From positions 1 to 20,699 of the forward strand of contig DAIAMA010000002.1 of assembly GCA_027438535.1 (NCBI GenBank): 20,699 nt of DNA, given 5' to 3'. Under the pieces are notes generated by a model. The model was not told the origin of the DNA, searched no databases, and saw nothing but the letters and a program-made list of their open reading frames with translations. How positions within the stretch are numbered: position 1 is the first letter of the stretch; the number at the start of each line of letters is the position of its first letter. A program made the position numbers and the translations under genes. The DNA comes from a bacterium (GTDB lineage Bacteria > Pseudomonadota > Gammaproteobacteria > Burkholderiales > Thiobacteraceae). Shown here in pieces: positions 16,363 to 20,699 of the stretch.

Positions 16363-17142
16363 TCAGGCGGTTTTCTTTTCTTCTTCCGTGGGCGGAGAAA
16401 TAGCGAAGAACATCGCTTCTTCCAGCGCATCTTTGGCTTCTTTGTGCCAGGGCTCGAATTCCAGCGCTTTGGTAAAGGCGCGTGCGGCATCGGAAAAGCG
16501 CGTCAGCATCATAAAGGCAAGCCCAAGCTGGAAATACAGCTCGGCGTTGCCGGGACATAAGCCGATGGCTTCGTTGTAGCAGTGTACCGCCACGTCCGCG
16601 CTGCCGATTTGGTAGCAAATCAGCCCGAGGTTGACCCAGGAGGCGAAGAAATCCGGATTGAGCGTAATGGCCTTTTGGTAGCATAAAGCGGCGGTAGTGG
16701 TGTCGCCCAAATTTTGATAGGCGACGCCCAGGCCGTAGTGCGCCGAGGCGAATAAAGGCTCCATGCCGATGACGGTTTTAAAGTGTTCGATGGCGTATTC
16801 GAATTGGCCTTGATCGTTGAGCAGCATGCCCAGATTATTGTGCGCCTCGGGAAAGCGCGGGCGAATTTCGATGGCGCTGTGATAGTGGCTGATGGCGCTT
16901 TCGATTTTTCCCAACGCGGCATGGGCTCGCGCCAAGTTGTAATGGGTGATGGCCGCACGTTTGTCCGCGGCAATTCTTGCGGCAAGCAGCAGATCAAGCG
17001 CGGCCTGGAAACATTCCTGGGCTTGCGCATGCTCACCCTGATCCATGAGCCGGTTACCGGTGTCGGTGAGCACGGCGACGGAATGGGCGTTTTGTTGGTT
17101 GACCCGCAGCACTTCCTGCGCGGAGCGGGATTTAGTCTTCAT
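16363..17142 (-). CDS. Tetratricopeptide-repeat protein
   Basis: A 259-residue protein with six consecutive TPR units (about 24-57, 64-96, 97-130, 131-164, 165-198 and 199-232), each with the canonical LG..Y...G....A...Y..A+...P pattern, for example YGLGVAYQNLGDTTTAALCY. The N terminus is basic and polar (MKTKSRSAQEVLR) with no signal peptide, and the tail is acidic then basic (PPTEEEKKTA). It is a protein-interaction scaffold with no visible enzymatic domain. ATG 17142 has AAAGG 5 nt upstream. It is divergent from the DUF3567 gene (117 bp between starts) and its partner is not indicated by context. Confidence 0.88.
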   Translation of the reverse strand: MKTKSRSAQEVLRVNQQNAHSVAVLTDTGNRLMDQGEHAQAQECFQAALDLLLAARIAADKRAAITHYNLARAHAALGKIESAISHYHSAIEIRPRFPEAHNNLGMLLNDQGQFEYAIEHFKTVIGMEPLFASAHYGLGVAYQNLGDTTTAALCYQKAITLNPDFFASWVNLGLICYQIGSADVAVHCYNEAIGLCPGNAELYFQLGLAFMMLTRFSDAARAFTKALEFEPWHKEAKDALEEAMFFAISPPTEEEKKTA

Positions 17143-17247
17143 TTTAGCCTTTACGGCATGAAACCGCCGAAGTTGAGCGCGCTTGAAATCCCGCTTTCCG
17201 CACCCATTCTCGGGCTAACGGGGTGCGATGCGCATGCCGTGTTCAAT

Positions 17248-17252
17248 GGAGG
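17248..17252 (+). promoter_or_regulatory. Ribosome binding site fixing the DUF3567 start
   Basis: GGAGG lies 7 nt before ATG 17260. It decides the short start in a reading frame that is otherwise open far upstream over the antisense of the TPR gene. Confidence 0.8.
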
Positions 17253-17259
17253 TGCTGTC

Positions 17260-17499
17260 ATGTCGGCGAATGTGGTGTTTAGCAGCCCGTATTACCAAGT
17301 CGTGGAATATCCCGAACTGGATGCGATCGAGCTGGTGGATAATGTGCGCGCGACCGGGGCCTGGATCCGGGGCGACATGGCTGCCGTGCTGCGCTCGTCG
17401 TTGCAGGATATCTTCGCGCGCCAGCCGACCGCGGAAGAAGTGGACGAAGTGATCGGCGGTTATGAGGCTTTGATGAATCTGCCGGTGTGTTACCACTAA
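17260..17499 (+). CDS. DUF3567-type small conserved betaproteobacterial protein
   Basis: A 79-residue acidic cytoplasmic protein. Its pattern agrees with DUF3567 as I remember it from Burkholderia relatives: SPYYQVVEY near the start, ELVDN in the middle, and the C-terminal EEVDEVIGGYEALMNLPVCYH (members typically share an EVDE motif, an LM-x-x-PV segment and a terminal histidine). The function of the family is unknown. The open frame extends far upstream on this strand but only as antisense of the TPR gene; the strong GGAGG and the homology both start at ATG 17260. It is useful as a taxonomic marker because the family seems confined to Betaproteobacteria. Confidence 0.85.
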   Translation: MSANVVFSSPYYQVVEYPELDAIELVDNVRATGAWIRGDMAAVLRSSLQDIFARQPTAEEVDEVIGGYEALMNLPVCYH

Positions 17500-17551
17500 C
17501 TCCCGTCTACTTATTCGGGTCCCCACCCTGTAGTTAACTCCATATCCCCCC

Positions 17552-17582
17552 TTGACGGCCACGGGCCGCTAAGTGCTATGAT
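17552..17582 (+). promoter_or_regulatory. Sigma-70-type promoter of the 123-residue hypothetical gene
   Basis: TTGACG (17552-17557) and TATGAT (17577-17582), preceded by TG to give an extended -10 (TGCTATGAT from 17574). The spacer is 19 bp, longer than ideal. The -10 lies 45 bp before the ATG at 17628. Confidence 0.6.
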
Positions 17583-17627
17583 TCGTTTCGAATTTTGCTT
17601 TGCTAACGCAGTCACACTTGGGGCGCT

Positions 17628-17999
17628 ATGAAACTGGAATATAACTACCGCATTGGACCGCAGGGCATCGAATTTTCGCTGGTCGAGGGGCTCGACGATG
17701 AAATGGAGTTCGACGGCACGCCCGAGCAGAAAGTCACCGTCCAGCGCTACATCATGCAGGCCTGGCAAGATGCGATCAACAAAAGCTCCAAGGGGCCGGA
17801 AGAGATTCGTGCGTTGTTGGCGACTGCGGAAGGCCAGGTGCTGCTGCAAACCCGGGCGCGCGAGTATTTAGCGGAAATCGTGGCCGACTTCCCGCCCGAA
17901 TTGGAGCGGCGCAAGCAGCCAGACCGGCGCGATTATCGTGCGCGTCCTCGCGATAAATCCGGCGACCGGCGCTATTCCGGCAAGCACAAGAACGCTTAA
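17628..17999 (+). CDS. Hypothetical protein, 123 residues, basic C-terminal tail
   Basis: I do not recognise this protein. It starts MKLEYNYRIGPQGIEFSLVEG, has an acidic to neutral helical middle part (about 30-90), and ends in a strongly basic, Arg/Asp/Tyr-rich tail from about residue 93 (RRKQPDRRDYRARPRDKSGD) that looks disordered and suited to nucleic-acid or ribosome contact. No signal peptide, membrane segment or cysteine is present. It has its own good promoter candidate upstream, codon use like its neighbours, and ends 6 nt from the stop of the convergent AAA+ gene. The start has only a weak GGGG upstream. The promoter, position and coding bias support a real gene. Confidence 0.75.
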   Translation: MKLEYNYRIGPQGIEFSLVEGLDDEMEFDGTPEQKVTVQRYIMQAWQDAINKSSKGPEEIRALLATAEGQVLLQTRAREYLAEIVADFPPELERRKQPDRRDYRARPRDKSGDRRYSGKHKNA

Positions 18000-18005
18000 G
18001 CGGGA

Positions 18006-18980
18006 TTAGCTGTAAAAGCCGATTTTCGCTTTACGCTTCGCCAGCCGGTCCAGATCCAGGTCTTTCAGCGTCAAGTAGTCGCGGCCATCGAGCCTGGCGT
18101 TACCGAAGGCATCCAGCAATAATTTGCGCATATCGCGCGGCGGGATATGCGCGAGCTTTTCCAGTACTTCTTCTTCCAGCAGTTCCGGTTCGAAACCCCA
18201 GCTATGCTCGGAGAGAATTTCACCGTATAAAGCGCGCGCGATGCGCGTCGCGCCTTCCTGGTCCGGGCGCTCGATGGCATAGACATTCATGCGGTTGAGA
18301 ATCGGCTCGGGGATGGCTGCTTCGTCGTTGGCCGTCGCCACCCATAGAATATGACTCGCGTTGACCGCCACTTCGATAAATTCGTCCTTGAAGTGCAGCG
18401 CGGTGTCGCGTTCCAGCAGCGTATAGAGCGCGCCCATCGGGTCGTAGCGCGCGTCGCCGCCGGCCTTGTCCACCTCATCCAGTGCGATCAGCGGGTTGGC
18501 GAATTCGCCTTCCACCAGGGCTTGGGCGATTTTGCCTGGCTTGGCGTTCATCCATTGCGATGACGCGCCGGAAAGGATCCAGCCGGCGGTGAGCGAGCTC
18601 ATGGATACGAATTCGAAGCCGGTGCCGAGCACTTGCGCCAGGCACTTGGCAAAATGGGTTTTGCCCAAGCCCGGCTCGCCCAGGAGCAAAATAGGCATGA
18701 ATTGCACCGGTTCGCTGCCGGAGATAGCCAGTGCGGTATATTTCTTGATGTCGTCGATTACCGGCTTGAAATTGGGGCAGGAGTCGTACAAGGCGTCGAA
18801 ACCCGCGGTCGAGGAGGGGCGCACCAGAAAACGCTCGCCGCCGCGCTCGCGCATTTTTTCGTAGAGCGCCTTGAGCGGCTCGTTTTTGCTCGGGGAAGCC
18901 GCTTCCATGGCCCGGTCGACCTCGGCCACGCTATAAATGGATTTACTGTCCGCGAGCGGGATGTGGCACGGCGTATTCAT
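18006..18980 (-). CDS. Lon-like AAA+ ATPase lacking N-domain and protease domain
   Basis: A 324-residue protein whose AAA+ module is closest to Lon: Walker A GEPGLGKT (101-108), Walker B NPLIALDEVDKAGGDARYDP around D168-E169, sensor-1 WVATAND (N218), and arginine-finger region NRMNVY (R230). A small alpha-helical lid follows with IPPRDMRKLLLDAFGNA. The sequence stops after the lid (KAKIGFYS), so the Ser-Lys protease domain of Lon is absent, and the N-terminal 85 residues do not look like the Lon substrate-binding domain. It is therefore probably an ATP-driven remodelling factor. ATG 18980 is chosen because GGAG (18987-18990) sits 6 nt upstream; ATGs at 18986 and 19025 would add 2 or 15 residues. 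Divergent from metX. Confidence 0.88.
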   Translation of the reverse strand: MNTPCHIPLADSKSIYSVAEVDRAMEAASPSKNEPLKALYEKMRERGGERFLVRPSSTAGFDALYDSCPNFKPVIDDIKKYTALAISGSEPVQFMPILLLGEPGLGKTHFAKCLAQVLGTGFEFVSMSSLTAGWILSGASSQWMNAKPGKIAQALVEGEFANPLIALDEVDKAGGDARYDPMGALYTLLERDTALHFKDEFIEVAVNASHILWVATANDEAAIPEPILNRMNVYAIERPDQEGATRIARALYGEILSEHSWGFEPELLEEEVLEKLAHIPPRDMRKLLLDAFGNARLDGRDYLTLKDLDLDRLAKRKAKIGFYS

Positions 18981-18986
18981 AAGCAT

Positions 18987-18990
18987 CTCC
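18987..18990 (-). promoter_or_regulatory. Ribosome binding site fixing the AAA+ gene start
   Basis: GGAG on the minus strand, 6 nt before ATG 18980. It favours this start over the upstream in-frame ATGs. Confidence 0.65.
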
Positions 18991-19055
18991 TGCAAAATGC
19001 GCTGTATGGGTAAGTTAGCGGCCATGGTCGCGCATTACTTAAGCGCGATTGAATA

Positions 19056-19061
19056 TATAAT
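19056..19061 (+). promoter_or_regulatory. Consensus -10 element for metX
   Basis: A perfect TATAAT lies 30 bp before the metX GTG, giving an expected leader of only about 24 nt. No convincing -35 is present at 16-18 bp (CATTAC at 17), so an activator may be needed. The leader is too short for a SAM or SAH riboswitch. Confidence 0.5.
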
Positions 19062-19091
19062 ACGTTGCAATAAGCTTTTTGATAACCAGCC

Positions 19092-20240
19092 GTGCATTCT
19101 CCCGACCTCACTTCCGTTGGCATCGTCACGCCGCAAACCGCGCGCTTCGAGCAGCCGCTCCGGCTACGCGGCGGCGCTACGCTCGCGCGCTACGAGCTGG
19201 TGTACGAAACCTATGGCCGGCTCAATGCCGATCACAGCAATGCGGTGTTGGTGTGCCATGCCCTATCCGGCACCCATCACGTGGCGGGTTATTACTCCGA
19301 ACAAGACAAGCGTCCCGGCTGGTGGGACAACATGATCGGCCCCGGCAAGCCGATCGACACCAAGCGTTTTTTTGTCGTCGGCGTGAACAATCTCGGCGGC
19401 TGCCATGGCTCCACCGGCCCGGCGAGCATCGATCCGGCGACCGGCAAGCCTTATGGTTCCTCCTTTCCGGTGGTGACGGTGGACGACTGGGTTGAAACCC
19501 AAGCTCAACTTGCCGATCACCTCGGTATCCGCCAATTCGCGGCGGTGGTGGGCGGCAGCCTCGGCGGCATGCAAGCGCTGCAATGGAGCATCACCTACCC
19601 CGAGCGCATCCGGCATGCGCTGGTGATCGCCGCCGCGCCCAAGCTCACCGCGCAGAATATCGCCTTCAACGATGTGGCGCGCCAGGCAATTCTGACCGAC
19701 CCGGATTTTCACGGCGGCGATTATTACGCGCATGGCGTCACGCCGAAACGCGGCTTGCGCCTGGCGCGCATGCTCGGCCACATCACCTATCTTTCGGACG
19801 ACGTAATGGGCAGCAAATTCGGCCGCCTGCTGCGTTCCGGGGCCTTCCAGTTCAGCTACGAAGTCGAGTTCGAAATCGAATCCTACTTGCGCTATCAAGG
19901 CGATAAATTCGCCGAGAGTTTCGACGCCAACACTTATTTACTCATGACCAAGGCTTTGGATTATTTTGATCCGACGCATCATCAAGAAGAAGCCTCGCTG
20001 ACCTTGGCGCTTAAGCCTGCTGTGGCGGGTTTTCTGGTGGTGGCATTTACCACCGACTGGCGGTTTGCGCCCGAACGTTCGCGTGAAATCGTCAAAGCGC
20101 TGCTCGACAATGAGCGCGACGTGACTTACGCCGAGATCACCTCCAGCCACGGCCATGATGCTTTCCTGATGCCGGACCCGCATTATCACGAACTGGTGCG
20201 CGCTTATATGAGCCGCATCGAGCTAGGAGGCGCGGCATGA
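19092..20240 (+). CDS. metX: Homoserine O-acyltransferase (probably O-succinyl), MetX
   Basis: A 382-residue alpha/beta-hydrolase-fold enzyme that acylates homoserine, the first committed step of methionine synthesis. Landmarks are [13 protein letters not shown] (56-68), the nucleophile elbow [10 protein letters not shown] with S156, and the other triad members D322 (FTTDWRF) and H355 ([10 protein letters not shown]). Betaproteobacterial MetX enzymes of this type are generally annotated as succinyltransferases (MetXS); sequence reading alone does not separate them from acetyltransferases. The start is GTG 19092, since SVGIVTPQ, the usual N-terminal motif, follows directly and no ATG is available; the ribosome site is weak. 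It overlaps metW by four bases (ATGA), the classic metXW arrangement in which MetW supports MetX activity. Confidence 0.95.
   Translation: MHSPDLTSVGIVTPQTARFEQPLRLRGGATLARYELVYETYGRLNADHSNAVLVCHALSGTHHVAGYYSEQDKRPGWWDNMIGPGKPIDTKRFFVVGVNNLGGCHGSTGPASIDPATGKPYGSSFPVVTVDDWVETQAQLADHLGIRQFAAVVGGSLGGMQALQWSITYPERIRHALVIAAAPKLTAQNIAFNDVARQAILTDPDFHGGDYYAHGVTPKRGLRLARMLGHITYLSDDVMGSKFGRLLRSGAFQFSYEVEFEIESYLRYQGDKFAESFDANTYLLMTKALDYFDPTHHQEEASLTLALKPAVAGFLVVAFTTDWRFAPERSREIVKALLDNERDVTYAEITSSHGHDAFLMPDPHYHELVRAYMSRIELGGAA
20225..20230 (+). promoter_or_regulatory. Consensus Shine-Dalgarno of metW inside metX
   Basis: AGGAGG, 6 nt before the metW ATG and within the last codons of metX. With the ATGA overlap it indicates translational coupling. 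Confidence 0.8.
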
Positions 20241-20699
20241 ACACGCACGCCGATCACCGCGCGGATTTCGAAACCATCGCCAACTTGATCGCGGACGGCG
20301 CGAAGGTGCTCGATCTCGGCTGTGGCGACGGCAACCTGCTCAAATACCTGAAGCAAACGCGCAAGGCCTGGGGCTATGGCGTGGAGATCGCCGACGAGAA
20401 AGTGCTCGCCTGCACCAAAAACGGCGTGAACGTGATCCAGACCGACTTGGAGACGGGGCTTTCCGGCTTCGAATCCGGCTCCTTCGATTACGTGATTTTG
20501 TCGCAGACGCTGCAAGCGATGAAGCATACCGAGGTCATCATGCGCGAGATGCTGCGCGTGGCGAAGCAAGCGATCGTGACTTTCCCCAATTTCGGTTACT
20601 GGCGGCACCGCATGCAAGTTGTCAGCGGCCATATGCCGGTGTCGCCCAATTTGCCTTACCAGTGGTATAACACCCCGAATATCCACTTGTGCACGCTGA
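20237..20699 (+). CDS. metW: MetW, methyltransferase-fold partner of MetX (3' end outside window)
   Basis: The first 154 residues of MetW are present, and the frame is open to the window edge. The AdoMet-binding motif [15 protein letters not shown] (24-38) is followed by the acidic VEIADEKV and by [14 protein letters not shown], then [14 protein letters not shown], a MetW hallmark. Full-length proteins are near 200 residues, so perhaps 40-50 are missing. MetW is known to associate with and be required by MetX in several proteobacteria; a methyltransferase activity has not been clear. Its ATG overlaps the metX stop (ATGA) behind a perfect AGGAGG. Confidence 0.95.
   Translation, partial: MNTHADHRADFETIANLIADGAKVLDLGCGDGNLLKYLKQTRKAWGYGVEIADEKVLACTKNGVNVIQTDLETGLSGFESGSFDYVILSQTLQAMKHTEVIMREMLRVAKQAIVTFPNFGYWRHRMQVVSGHMPVSPNLPYQWYNTPNIHLCTL

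Noticed and set aside
16783..17259. Long upstream extension of the DUF3567 reading frame
   Set aside because: Antisense of the TPR gene; the strong GGAGG and family similarity both begin at 17260.
19021..19091. SAM or SAH riboswitch before metX
   Set aside because: A perfect TATAAT leaves a leader of about 24 nt, too short, and no paired structure is seen.

Overview
The window looks like a chromosome segment of a betaproteobacterium. Four things point there: a DUF3567-type small protein (a family I know only from Betaproteobacteria), the metX-metW pair, RlmM, and G+C-rich coding with the usual bias. A chemolithotrophic or facultative member of the Nitrosomonadales group (Gallionella/Sulfuricella-like) is my guess; nothing here proves the family. 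No rRNA, tRNA, CRISPR array, transposase or prophage gene was seen. Genes are tightly packed and no gene-free stretch exceeds 300 bases.

Left part (1-7887). The 3' part of comM (Mg-chelatase-like AAA+ helicase) runs rightward and meets a leftward five-gene cluster. Read in its own direction that cluster is: a GntR/HutC-type regulator with UTRA domain; a 576-residue AprA/FrdA-type FAD flavoprotein; a 77-residue two-cluster ferredoxin resembling the core of AprB; an all-HEAT-repeat protein; and a 912-residue fusion of an Azotobacter FdI-like ferredoxin, a GltD/NfnB-like flavoprotein and a PyrK/NfnA-like FAD/NAD/[2Fe-2S] reductase. Gaps are 16, 11, 10 and 10 nt, with each downstream Shine-Dalgarno in or beside the preceding stop codon, so this is almost certainly one operon. 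A double overlapping palindrome just upstream of the regulator start is a good candidate operator. The layout suggests electrons pass between NAD(P)H/ferredoxin and an AprBA-like enzyme of unknown substrate. It is the most interesting system in the window.

Middle part (8097-15073). A VIT1/CCC1-type membrane metal transporter with an N-terminal ferritin-like domain converges on a single-domain rhodanese. The rhodanese is divergent from metH, the cobalamin-dependent methionine synthase. metH carries an in-frame 42-nt copy of a GC-rich palindromic repeat in an interdomain linker. It is followed by a CPHC thioredoxin-fold/HEAT protein and a [2Fe-2S]/FAD/NAD reductase.

Right part (15074-20699). 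A 183-bp nested inverted repeat precedes rlmM, which converges on a six-TPR protein. Then come the DUF3567 protein, an unknown 123-residue protein with its own promoter, and a leftward Lon-like AAA+ ATPase lacking protease and substrate domains. The segment ends with metX and the beginning of metW (overlapping ATGA). metX makes the acyl-homoserine precursor and metH performs the last methylation, so the window carries two separated pieces of methionine biosynthesis.
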